From CAZMVY01 sp964617875 (lineage in GTDB: Bacteria; Planctomycetota; Phycisphaerae; UBA1845; PWPN01): a stretch of DNA of 64,000 nt. Made by a program: the position numbers and the translations under genes. The DNA lies in the NCBI GenBank assembly GCA_964617875.1, contig CAZUAI010000022.1, positions 6,104 to 70,103 on the forward strand, written 5' to 3'. The notes beneath the pieces are model-generated. The model was given only the letters and a program-made list of their open reading frames with translations, ran no database searches and was not told the DNA's origin. Positions 1-7,424 of the stretch are shown piece after piece (the first letter of the stretch is position 1; each line of letters begins with the position of its first letter).

Positions 1-182
1 CCGGTGAGCGCCTTGAGCGTCATGTTTGATAGGTGAGCGGTCCAGTGCCGATCGAGGTGCCCGGCGATGACGATGAAGACCTTCGCCGCGGCCGGAGACA
101 TGCGAGCCACAACCCCGCGTTGAACCAGAGCCAGGGGCACCCGGCCGAAGGAAACTACGGCATCGTCGGGCCTGTCGCTCAA
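1..182 (-). CDS. Partial HTH-like protein of the integrated element (continues past the left edge)
   Basis: The N-terminal 60 residues of a leftward gene are visible and the rest lies outside the window. The reading begins at a TTG whose last bases form TTGA with the stop of the preceding ORF, so it is probably translated by coupling. The visible part (around ARMSPAAAKVFIVIAGHLD) looks like the opening helices of winged-helix replication or regulatory proteins found in planctomycete elements, but it is too short for a family call. It is the third gene of a compact operon with the DUF1580-like gene. Function unknown; a replication or regulation role is inference from context. Confidence 0.5.
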   Translation of the reverse strand, partial: MSDRPDDAVVSFGRVPLALVQRGVVARMSPAAAKVFIVIAGHLDRHWTAHLSNMTLKALT

Positions 183-586
183 GGTCGGCCCCCCCGCCGG
201 CGGGCCGGGCACCGGCCGTCACGCCACGAGCCGTCCGCCAGACACCGCGAGCACGCATCGGCAAAGGCGAGGTCGCGCGAGCCGCCCGCCGGGTCGTACT
301 CCGACGATTTCGGATGGAGCCGAGAAAAGCCGCGGGCCCGTAGTCGGTCGATGGCCGCACACGCCCGGCCGGTTTCACGAGGGCACCGCCAGCCCCCGCG
401 GGAGCCGCCCCCGGCCAGGGCGGCCCGTTCCGCCTCGAGGTCTTGCGGCAGGGGCGGGGCGTTCGTCGGCCGCGTGCTCATGGTTGGCCGTTGCGGACGC
501 GACGCTGGGGCGCTACAATACCGGCGCTGGTCCTGATCTTGGCCCTCGGCGAAGCCTACGCCGGGGGCTCTTTTGTTGGTGCTCAT
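179..586 (-). CDS. Small protein of unknown function, translationally coupled in the element operon
   Basis: A 135-residue ORF whose ATG overlaps the stop of the upstream DUF1580-like gene (ATGA at 586-583). Its own TGA overlaps the TTG of the next gene, so the three genes form a gapless coupled operon. An internal Met 35 codons in (481) starts a stretch reading MSTRPTNAPPLPQDLEAERA, which faintly resembles the start of DnaB-type helicase N-domains, but the similarity is not sustained. The rest is Arg-, Gly- and Cys-rich without a recognisable domain. The overlapping ends are the best evidence that it is real. The start could be either 586 or 481. Confidence 0.45.
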   Translation of the reverse strand: MSTNKRAPGVGFAEGQDQDQRRYCSAPASRPQRPTMSTRPTNAPPLPQDLEAERAALAGGGSRGGWRCPRETGRACAAIDRLRARGFSRLHPKSSEYDPAGGSRDLAFADACSRCLADGSWRDGRCPARRRGGRP

Positions 587-912
587 ACACTTATCCCCCT
601 TGCTCGCAACCGGGCCTCAGCCGCCTGAATCTCGGCGCGTCGCCGCGCCTTCCTCGCCGGGTCGGCCCCGGGGGAGGGCGTCTCCGCCGTCGGCTCGCCT
701 CCGCTCAGTCTCACGGCGAATCGCTGCAACGCCTCGCGCGAGGTGACCAAGCCGCCGGGGAGCCGCAGGGTTTCCAACTTCACGCCGCGCGAGCCACGCA
801 ATGCCCACCGCCAAACGGTGCTCAGGTTCACCGGCCGGTTCCTCCGCATGGGCGGCACCAGCTTGGTTGCCTCACGAAGCGAAATCACGTTTTCCCGGTT
901 CAGGTCGATCAT
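583..912 (-). CDS. DUF1580-like small protein, putative excisionase or regulator
   Basis: A 109-residue protein opening MIDLNRENVISLREATKLVP, followed by a winged-helix-like segment (RPVNLSTVWRWALRGSRGVKLE) and LVTSREALQRFAVRL. This pattern matches my memory of the planctomycete DUF1580 family: small MerR/excisionase-like DNA-binding proteins usually carried beside tyrosine recombinases. The start at 912 is preferred over the ATG at 918 because GGAGG lies 7 nt upstream of 912 but only 1 nt from 918. It is the first gene of the coupled leftward operon, and the GTTGTA half-site cluster lies just upstream. An excisionase or regulator role is inferred from the fold and from the integrase 0.85 kb away. 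Confidence 0.7.
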   Translation of the reverse strand: MIDLNRENVISLREATKLVPPMRRNRPVNLSTVWRWALRGSRGVKLETLRLPGGLVTSREALQRFAVRLSGGEPTAETPSPGADPARKARRRAEIQAAEARLRARGISV

Positions 913-956
913 GTTCATGCCTCCATTGGCGAGTGAAGGCTACCACATTGCCCCCC

Positions 957-1052
957 TTACAACGCAGATGTTGTATGAGAAATCGCTGCTTTGCTCAGGA
1001 AATCGAGCGCAAGAAGAAGGGTGTTGTAAGACGCTTACAACACCCTGTTGTA
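957..1052. promoter_or_regulatory. Operator-like cluster of five GTTGTA/TACAAC half sites
   Basis: TACAAC occurs at 958-963 and 1036-1041; GTTGTA occurs at 970-975, 1023-1028 and 1047-1052. They form one palindrome with a 6-bp centre (958-975), one long perfect hairpin (1019-1045), and a further overlapping pair (1036-1052). The cluster fills the space between the DUF1580-like operon start (912) and the end of the zinc-ribbon gene (1064), where the promoter of the leftward operon must lie. Binding by a repressor or by the DUF1580-like protein is inference. Confidence 0.45.
1019..1045 (-). terminator. Perfect 12-bp hairpin after the zinc-ribbon gene
   Basis: GGGTGTTGTAAG (1019-1030) and its exact complement (1034-1045) are separated by 3 nt. 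Read on the minus strand it lies 19 nt after the stop of the gene ending at 1064 and is followed by TTCTTCTT, so it could terminate that gene. It also contains two of the GTTGTA half sites, so a double role as operator is possible. Confidence 0.5.
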
Positions 1053-1063
1053 CGGTCTTCGCC

Positions 1064-1657
1064 TTACCTCGTGGCGTACGCCCCGAAGCATTGTCCGCAG
1101 TACATCTTGCGGTCCGGGTCGTGTGCGACGTTTCGCTTCTTGGCCACCTTGCCGCACTTGTCGCACTTCCCCATCGTCTTGTTGGATGAAGTACCCGACG
1201 GGCGAGCGGACCGCAGCCTCAACTCCTTAACTCGCTTGTCCAGATCGGCGGTTGTGAGATACTTGCCGGCCTTCTGTATCTTCCCGGTCTTGAGTTCCCG
1301 GCTCACCCGTGCCCGGTCCCACTTCTTGCCGGTCTTCTCGGTCATGTACTTTGCGGCTTCCGCGAGGGACAACCCGCGCCCGGCGTTATCTGCATCCCCT
1401 TTCTCCGTGGCGTGTTCGTTCCGCACGACGTCGATGTGCCAAAGGACTTCCTCCCGCGGCATCCCGCCGATCGCGTACCGCCTCAAGGTCCGGAACCTCG
1501 TATTCAGAACCCTACGCACGAAGTCCCGATCATCCTTGTCGGGCAAGAAGTTCACCGAGCCTAGGTTACGTCTGGTGTTGTGGTCTATCTTGTCTTCGGG
1601 AAGCCGGTCGGCGATTTCCTTGAGCCGTCGGATTCTGTCTGAATTGAGAAAGCGCAT
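1064..1657 (-). CDS. Element-borne protein with C-terminal zinc ribbon
   Basis: A protein of about 197 residues. The C-terminus carries a CxxC...CxxC zinc ribbon (CDKCGKVAKK, then YCGQC about 20 residues later). The central segment (LSLAEAAKYMTEKTGKKWDRARVSRELKTGKI) looks like a helix-turn-helix DNA-binding unit. The N-terminal third is charged and helical. The ATG at 1657 is preferred over the one at 1666 because AAGGA sits 8 nt upstream of it, while the 1666 start is flush against it. It lies between the integrase and the DUF1580 operon, so it belongs to the integrated element. A DNA-binding function is likely from the motifs, but the family is not recognised. Confidence 0.7.
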   Translation of the reverse strand: MRFLNSDRIRRLKEIADRLPEDKIDHNTRRNLGSVNFLPDKDDRDFVRRVLNTRFRTLRRYAIGGMPREEVLWHIDVVRNEHATEKGDADNAGRGLSLAEAAKYMTEKTGKKWDRARVSRELKTGKIQKAGKYLTTADLDKRVKELRLRSARPSGTSSNKTMGKCDKCGKVAKKRNVAHDPDRKMYCGQCFGAYATR

Positions 1658-1761
1658 GTGCGACATCCTTTCTCGGGCCGTCGCCCCGCCCGCGCCGGAT
1701 GTCGCCGAAACGCGGGACGGGGAGACGTTCGCCGGCCGTCGCCGGCTGCCCGTTCAACAGT

Positions 1762-3057
1762 TTACCCTATCTTCCGTAAGACCGCCTTCGCCTTGTCCGT
1801 GTTCGCTTCCGCGTATATCTCGGTGATGCTACTCCCGAGCCGATGCCCCAGAATGGTTTGCGCCACGTCGATTCCGTGCTTTCGACGAAGCTCCGTTGCA
1901 GCAAGGTGCCGTAGCTGGTTCGGGTGCCAATGGGGAACGCCGGCTTTCTCGCAGGCCCGCGCGATCGCCCGGGCGTACCGCTCCCGGTCGTAGTACGGCC
2001 CGAGCTTCCGGCCGCGCCGCTTCTTCTTCATGTGGCGCACGTGCGACGGATAGAGCGGGGTTCGGCGTCCCGCGCGTCGATTCTTTGCGCGTGCGGCCTC
2101 GGCTTCCCGAGGCGAGAACATGTAGGCGGTCGTCCGACGGCCCTTGAGGAACGGGGTAAGGACCGCCTGAGCCCTCGGACCAAAGTAGATTGTTCGGGTG
2201 ATGCCGTGGTGCGCGGTCTTGTGGGCCTCGGGCGTAAACGCCCAGGGCGTGCTTGTCGTGTCGAGGTCGCACGGCCTCAGCTTGAGGAGTTCGCCGGGCC
2301 TCGCCCCGGTGAGCCGCTGCAACTCGACCAGCGCCCACACTTGGCGCGATACGTAGGGCTCGACCGCCTGCACGTGCTCGACCGCGACGGGACGCACCGG
2401 CTCGGACTCGGGGGCCTCGCTCCGGTAGGCGCGGAGCCCTTTGACCAGCTTGAGCGCCCCATACGTGGATTCGGGCACCAACTCGTTTTCGACGCCCCAC
2501 GCGAACATCATGCGGACTCGGGACACGTCGCCGTTGACGGCCTTGCGGACCCGCCGGCCGCGGCGGCGCACGTGCTTCGGAGCCCCGGGCAGGAACCCCA
2601 TAAGCTGTTCGCGGACCGCCTTGAGCATGAGGGGCCGGAACCCGGCCGCCGGGAAACGGCCGTATAGGTCCACGACGGGGCGGATCGCCCGCCGCATGTT
2701 CCGTACCTCGGTCGTCTGCGTGCCGTCGGCGGCCCGGTAGTATGTCTCACAGTACGTCAGGTAGCGGTCCGCAAGCTCGGCAACGGTGACGCCCTCGGGC
2801 ATCGGGGCCTCGGCGGCCGGGGCCGATGTCGGGGGTGGTGCCGTGGGGGTGATTGCCGGCGGTGGCGGGGGCGCGGGCGGAGTCGGGCCAGTCGCCCCGA
2901 GTCCCGCGATTGCCTCGTAGTACTTCGCCCAGCTTTCCGGCGTGCCGTGGACACCGAGATAGCGGCGCTTGCCGTCGATCTCAACGAACGCCTGCCCTCG
3001 GGCACGATTCAGCCGGTACTTCGGTGGATTGAGTATTGACGAACGCGGACGGGCCAT
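1762..3057 (-). CDS. Tyrosine recombinase (integrase) beside tRNA-Val
   Basis: A 431-residue site-specific recombinase. It has an N-terminal AP2/arm-binding-like segment (KRRYLGVHGTPESWAKYYEAI), a Pro/Ala linker (about residues 60-95), a core-binding domain and a catalytic domain. Catalytic elements seen: the first Arg in TGARPGELLKLR, the second Arg in PNQLRHLAAT, a His in TILGHR, and the nucleophile Tyr in TEIYAEAN. Asn stands where many relatives have the first His of HxLRH; I recall this variant in planctomycete integrases. The start at 3057 has GGAGG 4 nt upstream; the longer reading to 3126 would run through an inverted repeat. It lies about 130 bp from the 3' end of tRNA-Val, as expected for an element inserted at that gene. 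Confidence 0.93.
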   Translation of the reverse strand: MARPRSSILNPPKYRLNRARGQAFVEIDGKRRYLGVHGTPESWAKYYEAIAGLGATGPTPPAPPPPPAITPTAPPPTSAPAAEAPMPEGVTVAELADRYLTYCETYYRAADGTQTTEVRNMRRAIRPVVDLYGRFPAAGFRPLMLKAVREQLMGFLPGAPKHVRRRGRRVRKAVNGDVSRVRMMFAWGVENELVPESTYGALKLVKGLRAYRSEAPESEPVRPVAVEHVQAVEPYVSRQVWALVELQRLTGARPGELLKLRPCDLDTTSTPWAFTPEAHKTAHHGITRTIYFGPRAQAVLTPFLKGRRTTAYMFSPREAEAARAKNRRAGRRTPLYPSHVRHMKKKRRGRKLGPYYDRERYARAIARACEKAGVPHWHPNQLRHLAATELRRKHGIDVAQTILGHRLGSSITEIYAEANTDKAKAVLRKIG

Positions 3058-3074
3058 GCGACCTCCGTTTCTGG

Positions 3075-3116
3075 GGGTTTTCGGGTACATTTGTATCCGG
3101 AAACACCCGAAAACCC
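3075..3116. repeat. Perfect 12-bp inverted repeat upstream of the integrase
   Basis: GGGTTTTCGGGT at 3075-3086 and its exact complement at 3105-3116 are separated by 18 bp. The repeat lies 9 nt upstream of the integrase Shine-Dalgarno and 73 bp from the tRNA 3' end. It may be an arm-type recombinase binding site, an operator, or a stem in the integrase leader. No T-tract follows on either strand. Confidence 0.7.
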
Positions 3117-3188
3117 GGGTTTCCAAGGCCGCGCTGCCCGACGCGGGCAGGTACGCAAGTCGCGCGTTCGGCGTTATTTACATGTCAC

Positions 3189-3262
3189 TGGGCGATACAG
3201 GACTTGAACCTGTGACCTCACGGGTGTGATCCGTGCGCTCTAGCCAACTGAGCTAATCGCCC
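3189..3262 (-). tRNA. tRNA-Val(CAC), attachment site of the element
   Basis: Read on the minus strand the sequence folds into a 74-nt cloverleaf: acceptor GGGCGAT/ATCGCCC with discriminator A, D-stem GCTC/GAGC, anticodon stem CACGG/CCGTG enclosing the 7-nt loop ATCACAC (anticodon CAC, codon GTG, valine), and T-stem ACAGG/CCTGT with loop TTCAAGT. The opening GGGCGATTAGCTCAG is close to bacterial tRNA-Val. The 3' CCA is not encoded. The integrase lies immediately beyond the 3' end, so this gene is the likely integration target; the second attachment copy would be left of the window. Confidence 0.95.
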
Positions 3263-3299
3263 GCACACGACGCCGTCCCCCCCCACCGACGTCACGCGA

Positions 3300-3328
3300 A
3301 TCATAACCCTCGCGGCGAACGAATGCAA
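3300..3328 (-). promoter_or_regulatory. Promoter of tRNA-Val
   Basis: On the minus strand, TTGCAT (3328-3323), a 17-bp spacer, then TATGAT (3305-3300), 37 nt before the tRNA 5' end. A good sigma70-type match. Confidence 0.6.
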
Positions 3329-3410
3329 GTGCCCGCGTCGGACCGCCCCGGCCGTAACGCCGTCAGGGTCCGGCCGCCGGCAGAAGCACGCGCTGCCCCC
3401 CGTGCTCCCG

Positions 3411-3439
3411 TTGAAACGGCCGCCGGCCGGTCGTACGAT
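3411..3439 (+). promoter_or_regulatory. Promoter of ffh
   Basis: TTGAAA (3411-3416), 17-bp spacer, TACGAT (3434-3439), giving a leader of about 30 nt before the ffh ATG. This also argues against the longer ffh reading starting at 3323. Confidence 0.6.
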
Positions 3440-3475
3440 GAAGTCTTGGCCGCCATTCCGGCCAGGGGAACCTCG

Positions 3476-4909
3476 ATGTTTGACGCACTCAGCGACCGCT
3501 TCAGCGACGTATTCCGCAAGATCCGCGGGCGCGGCAGGATCTCCGAGGACAACGTCCGCGAGGTCATGCGCGATGTCCGAACCGCTCTGCTCGAAGCCGA
3601 CGTACACGTGCAGGTCGTCAAGGCCTTCTGCGACGACGTCACCCAGAAGGCCATCGGCGCCGAGGTCATCAAGCTCCTCCACCCCGAGCAGCTTATGGTC
3701 AAGATCGTCCACGACGAACTGGTCAAGCTGCTCGGCCCGGTCGATCCGCGGATCCCGTACGTCACCCCCCCGCCGACCGTCATCCTCATGGCCGGCCTGC
3801 AGGGCTCCGGCAAGACGACCACGTGCGGAAAACTCTGCGTCCATGCGATGAAGAGCGGCAAGCGCCCCCTGCTCGTCGCCGCCGACCTCAAGCGTCCCGC
3901 CGCCATCGACCAGCTCCAGGTCATCGGCGGCCAGATCGGCGTGCCCGTCCACGCCGAGCGCGACCACCAGAACGCCGTCCGGGTCTGCCGTAACGGCATT
4001 CTCGAGGCCCGCAAGACCGACCGCGACCTCGTCATCCTCGACACCGCCGGCCGGCTCGCCATCGACGAGGAGATGATGCAGGAGGTCGCCCAGATCGCCC
4101 ACACGACCACGCCGCACCAGATCTACCTCGTCCTCGACGCCATGACCGGCCAGGACGCCGTCAACACCGCCAAGGCCTTCAACGAGCGGCTCGAACTCGA
4201 CGCCGTGATCCTCACCAAGTTCGACTCCGATACCCGCGGCGGCGCCGCCCTCTCCGTCAAGAAAGTCACCGGCAAGCCGATCAAGTTCATCGGCGTCAGC
4301 GAAAGGATGGACGGGCTCGAGGAGTTTCACGCCGACCGCATCGCGGGCCGGATCCTCGGCATGGGCGACGTCGTCACGCTCGTCGAGAAGGCGCAGCAGC
4401 AGTTCGACGCCAAGGAAGCCGCCAGGCTCCAGGAAAAAATGAAGACCGGGCTCTCGCTCGAGGACTTCCTGGGGCAGATGAAGAAGATGCAGTCGATGGG
4501 CTCGATGAAGTCGATCCTGAAGATGATCCCCGGCGTCGGCAGCGAGCTGAAGAACATCGAGGTGGATGAGGACGAAATCACGCGGATGGAGGCGATCATC
4601 CTCTCGATGACGCCGAAGGAGCGCCGCCGTCCCGACATCATCGAGGCCTCGCGCCGCCGTCGCATCGCCCGGGGCAGCGGCACGGAGCCCGAGGACGTCT
4701 CCGGCCTTATCAAGAGCTTCATGCAGGCCCGCGACATGATGAAAATGATGGCCGGCATGTCGGTGATGGACCGCATGAAGATGGGAACGAAGTTCGCCCA
4801 GATCTCGATGATGGGCGGCAAGATGCCCAAGCTCAAGGGCCCCACCATGGCCGACCGCCGCCGGATCGACCGCAAGGAAAAACGCCGCAAGCGCAAACGC
4901 GGACGGTAG
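3476..4909 (+). CDS. ffh: Signal recognition particle GTPase Ffh (SRP54)
   Basis: A 477-residue SRP54 homologue that binds 4.5S RNA and delivers nascent membrane and secretory proteins to FtsY. Domain order is normal: N-domain four-helix bundle (about 1-90); G-domain with P-loop GLQGSGKTT (107-115), DTAGR (189-193) and TKFDSDTRGG (from 247); and a Met-rich M-domain (about 300-460) with the RNA-binding loop RRRRIARGSGT and many Met-Met pairs. The tail is Lys/Arg-rich. The start at 3476 (MFDALSDRFSDVFRKIRG) gives the family's usual N-terminus and follows AGGGGA. A longer in-frame reading to 3323 overlaps the promoter and is rejected. Ordinary housekeeping gene, convergent with the ThiF-like operon. 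Confidence 0.97.
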   Translation: MFDALSDRFSDVFRKIRGRGRISEDNVREVMRDVRTALLEADVHVQVVKAFCDDVTQKAIGAEVIKLLHPEQLMVKIVHDELVKLLGPVDPRIPYVTPPPTVILMAGLQGSGKTTTCGKLCVHAMKSGKRPLLVAADLKRPAAIDQLQVIGGQIGVPVHAERDHQNAVRVCRNGILEARKTDRDLVILDTAGRLAIDEEMMQEVAQIAHTTTPHQIYLVLDAMTGQDAVNTAKAFNERLELDAVILTKFDSDTRGGAALSVKKVTGKPIKFIGVSERMDGLEEFHADRIAGRILGMGDVVTLVEKAQQQFDAKEAARLQEKMKTGLSLEDFLGQMKKMQSMGSMKSILKMIPGVGSELKNIEVDEDEITRMEAIILSMTPKERRRPDIIEASRRRRIARGSGTEPEDVSGLIKSFMQARDMMKMMAGMSVMDRMKMGTKFAQISMMGGKMPKLKGPTMADRRRIDRKEKRRKRKRGR

Positions 4910-4932
4910 ACGCAAAGCGAAAGAACGGAAGA
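4909..4932 (+). repeat. Octamer array after the ffh stop
   Basis: Three purine-rich 8-bp units (GACGCAAA, GCGAAAGA, ACGGAAGA) begin in the last base of the ffh stop codon. They belong to the same loose family (consensus near GTGAGAAA) as the arrays at 25015, 25085, 28682 and 62369. Confidence 0.45.
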
Positions 4933-5017
4933 GGGCGCGCGGCGGGCGGCCCTTTCGGCCCCATCATCACACGGCATTCCTGCCCGGTGAAAGGTGATCC
5001 GCGCTGTCGCCGGGGCA

Positions 5018-6058
5018 TTACGTCCCGACGTACCTCGCGTAAACGCCGCGCGCCTCCTCGGGCGTATCCGCGCCGCGGATGATCGCACGGCCGTCCGCGA
5101 AGACCGTTATCTCGTGCCGGCCGATCGCGACGCGGACCAGGAAGGCGTTGACCACCGGCGCGGCCGACGCCACCGCGCGAAGCCGCTGACCGACTGCGGC
5201 GAGATCGACCCGCGTTCCCGACGGCGGGCTGACCTGCACGGAACCCCGCCCGCACAACAACACCGCCCCGCCGCGCCGCTCGCCGTCAAGGTACTCGTAC
5301 ACCCCCCGCCGGCAGCACGCACAATCGCCCCGATCGTACGCACTCTGCACGCGAATCTGTGCGATATGGTTCGTCCACGCGTCGAAGTGGAACAGCCGCC
5401 GATCGACCGCATCAAGCCGCCCGGCCAGAATCTTGATCGCCTCCATCGCCTGGTGGCTCGCGACCCTCGCGACCACCGGCCCGAGCACGCCGACGGTGTC
5501 GCACGTCGGGCTCATCGCCGGCGGCGGCGACTCCTCGAACACACACCGCAGGCACGGCGTCTCGCGCGGCAGGACCGGCAGGCTCAACCCCGTCGCCGCG
5601 ACGCACGCGCCGTACACCCACGGGATGCCGTGCTTCACCGCCGCGTCATTGATGAGAAACCGCGCCTCGAAGTTGTCCGTGCCGTCGAGGACCAGGGCCG
5701 CCCCGTCGATCAGCCGCTCGATGTTGTCCGGGTTCACGTCGGCGACGACGGCCTCGAGCCCCACCTGCGAATTAGCCCGAGCGAGCTTCCGCCGGGCCGC
5801 CTCGGCCTTCGGCAGCGCCTCGGCAACATCCTGCTCATCGAACAGACTCTGCCTCTGCAGGTTGCTCAACTCGACGAAGTCGCGGTCGACGATCCGCAGG
5901 AATCCGACGCCCGCCCGCACCATGAGGTTCGCCAGGGTCGAGCCGAGCGCCCCGCACCCGATCAACGTCACGCGCGAGGCCAGCAGCCGCCGCTGCCCCT
6001 CCTCGCCGATCGGTGCGAAGAGCACCTGGCGCGAGTAGCGGTCGAGGTCCGCGTTCAT
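5018..6058 (-). CDS. ThiF/MoeB/HesA-family E1-like adenylyltransferase
   Basis: A 346-residue protein that should adenylate the C-terminus of a ubiquitin-like sulfur carrier (ThiS or MoaD type). Seen: nucleotide-binding IGCGALGS (about 31-38), the DRDFVELSNLQRQ motif, DGTDNFEARFLIND, the KHGIPWVYGAC segment, and CxxC pairs (PCLRC and CACC) expected to bind zinc. The C-terminal 100 residues end in FADGRAIIRGADTPEEARGVYARYVG, a tail also seen in MoeB/ThiF-like proteins. No ThiS/MoaD gene is adjacent, so thiamine versus molybdopterin cannot be decided. The start at 6058 overlaps the upstream membrane-protein stop as ATGA; the extension to 6172 runs inside that gene and is rejected. Confidence 0.88.
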   Translation of the reverse strand: MNADLDRYSRQVLFAPIGEEGQRRLLASRVTLIGCGALGSTLANLMVRAGVGFLRIVDRDFVELSNLQRQSLFDEQDVAEALPKAEAARRKLARANSQVGLEAVVADVNPDNIERLIDGAALVLDGTDNFEARFLINDAAVKHGIPWVYGACVAATGLSLPVLPRETPCLRCVFEESPPPAMSPTCDTVGVLGPVVARVASHQAMEAIKILAGRLDAVDRRLFHFDAWTNHIAQIRVQSAYDRGDCACCRRGVYEYLDGERRGGAVLLCGRGSVQVSPPSGTRVDLAAVGQRLRAVASAAPVVNAFLVRVAIGRHEITVFADGRAIIRGADTPEEARGVYARYVGT

Positions 6059-6837
6059 GACCGGCGCTTCCCGCTCTCGTCTTCCCGCGCCAGGGCGGCG
6101 AGAAAGCCGCCGTCCGGCTCGCCGACGCCAGTCGATGGCGGCGATTCCGGCGTCGCGGCCGGGTACGGACAATCCGGCTCCAGCCGTGGAGCAGCGAAAT
6201 CATTCCCGGCCTTTGACGGTTCGACCTGCACGACCGTGGGCGGGACGGCAGCTTCCCCGCGCACCTTCGGCGTCGCCGAAGAGGACGGGCTTTCGCCCGC
6301 CCGACGCCGACGGATCGCCTCCAGTACGACATGCCCCTTCACGTCTTCGCCGCCCGACGCCGACGGCAAGGCCGGCGCCTCGGACGCCTCCGGTGACGGC
6401 CCCGTGTTCGCCCGCCCGGCCCGCGGCCGCCGCCGGAACTCCTGCCACGAATTCCGCCCCGCCCCGCCGAATACCGCCGCGAAGACCAACGAGAGAATAC
6501 CGTCCAGATCACCGTTCGGGAGGAACACGGCACCCGTCAGGCCGAGCATCACGGCGACAACGCCGCACACGATCGAATCCAGCAGCAACGCCCCCGCCCG
6601 GCCCGTCAGGCACAACCCGGCGACGAGGACCATCGCGCCGCCCCCGATGCGGAGCGTCTGCACCCAGGCCGCGACGGCCGAGCGGTACAGCGGCGAGCCG
6701 CTCACCGCACCAAGCTGGATCATTCCGTAGTAGAGCATCAGCCCCCCGCCAATGGCCGCCCACAACGCCGTCGCGCGGACGCGTGCGCGAAAGTCCGCCG
6801 CATACGCCCCGTCCGCATCGTTCGATTCGCGGTTCAT
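6055..6837 (-). CDS. Membrane protein with long cytoplasmic-type tail, coupled to the ThiF-like gene
   Basis: A 260-residue protein of unrecognised family. The N-terminal half has about four hydrophobic segments (roughly 24-46, 60-77, 82-106 and a weaker one near 110-128). The C-terminal half is hydrophilic, Pro/Ala/Glu-rich and probably disordered (PALPSASGGEDVKG and similar). It sits 18 nt after the YfcE-like gene, and its stop overlaps the start of the ThiF-like gene by ATGA, so the three are probably co-translated. Nothing in the sequence gives a function. Confidence 0.75.
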   Translation of the reverse strand: MNRESNDADGAYAADFRARVRATALWAAIGGGLMLYYGMIQLGAVSGSPLYRSAVAAWVQTLRIGGGAMVLVAGLCLTGRAGALLLDSIVCGVVAVMLGLTGAVFLPNGDLDGILSLVFAAVFGGAGRNSWQEFRRRPRAGRANTGPSPEASEAPALPSASGGEDVKGHVVLEAIRRRRAGESPSSSATPKVRGEAAVPPTVVQVEPSKAGNDFAAPRLEPDCPYPAATPESPPSTGVGEPDGGFLAALAREDESGKRRS

Positions 6838-6855
6838 GGCATCTCCCTGTTCGCC

Positions 6856-7347
6856 CTATCGCGGCAATACATGAAACGCCAGCTCATCCGTCGCCAGGTC
6901 GAGCGTCGCGACCGTCCGCTGTGCCGCCCGGTGCAGGGCTCCCGGGTTGATGTATCGCACCCCGCCCTCGCGGACGTCGCTGCATTCATGCGTGTGGCCG
7001 AAAAGGACGTAGTCGAGCGTCCCGTCCTGCGCGAGCAGGCGGAACCGCACCTCGTGCCCGTGCGCCAGCGCGATCCGCCTGCCGTCCAGCTCGACCATCA
7101 GCGGCCCGTCCGGCCAGTGCAGGCCCAGTTGCGTGACGGCCTCGGCCCAGCCGTTGTGCGGCACATCCGTGTTGCCCCACACGAACCACAGCTTCGTCGT
7201 GAACCCCGCCATCTCCCGCAGCACCTCGACGCTGCCGATGTCGCCGCAGTGAAACACCGCCCCCACGGACGCCGCCCGGAAAACGTTGATCGCCTGCCGC
7301 ACAGGGCCGACCCGTCCGTGCGTGTCCGAAAGAATGCCGATCACCAT
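6856..7347 (-). CDS. YfcE/MJ0936-type metallophosphoesterase
   Basis: A 163-residue calcineurin-like phosphoesterase. The metal-binding motifs are all present: GILSDTHG at the N-terminus, HCGDIG, WGNTD, LAHGHE and GHTHE. The length and the IxNPGA motif (YINPGALHR) fit the YfcE family of small phosphodiesterases active on nucleotide-type or generic phosphodiesters. The start at 7347 (MVIGILSDTHG) is the usual family start; the reading to 7428 adds a basic stretch not expected in the family. It lies between the CE15-like esterase (77 nt away) and the 4-TM protein (18 nt), in a leftward operon-like run. Substrate unknown. Confidence 0.92.
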   Translation of the reverse strand: MVIGILSDTHGRVGPVRQAINVFRAASVGAVFHCGDIGSVEVLREMAGFTTKLWFVWGNTDVPHNGWAEAVTQLGLHWPDGPLMVELDGRRIALAHGHEVRFRLLAQDGTLDYVLFGHTHECSDVREGGVRYINPGALHRAAQRTVATLDLATDELAFHVLPR

Positions 7348-7424
7348 GACGATGATTATACCCGCAACGTCCCCGCCGGCACGCAGTCGCAACAGACCGA
7401 CGGAAGAACGCAAGCACCGGCAGG

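Noticed and set aside
1566..1757. A 63-residue ORF between the integrase and the zinc-ribbon gene
   Set aside because: It overlaps the zinc-ribbon gene in another frame and lacks a ribosome-binding site and motifs.
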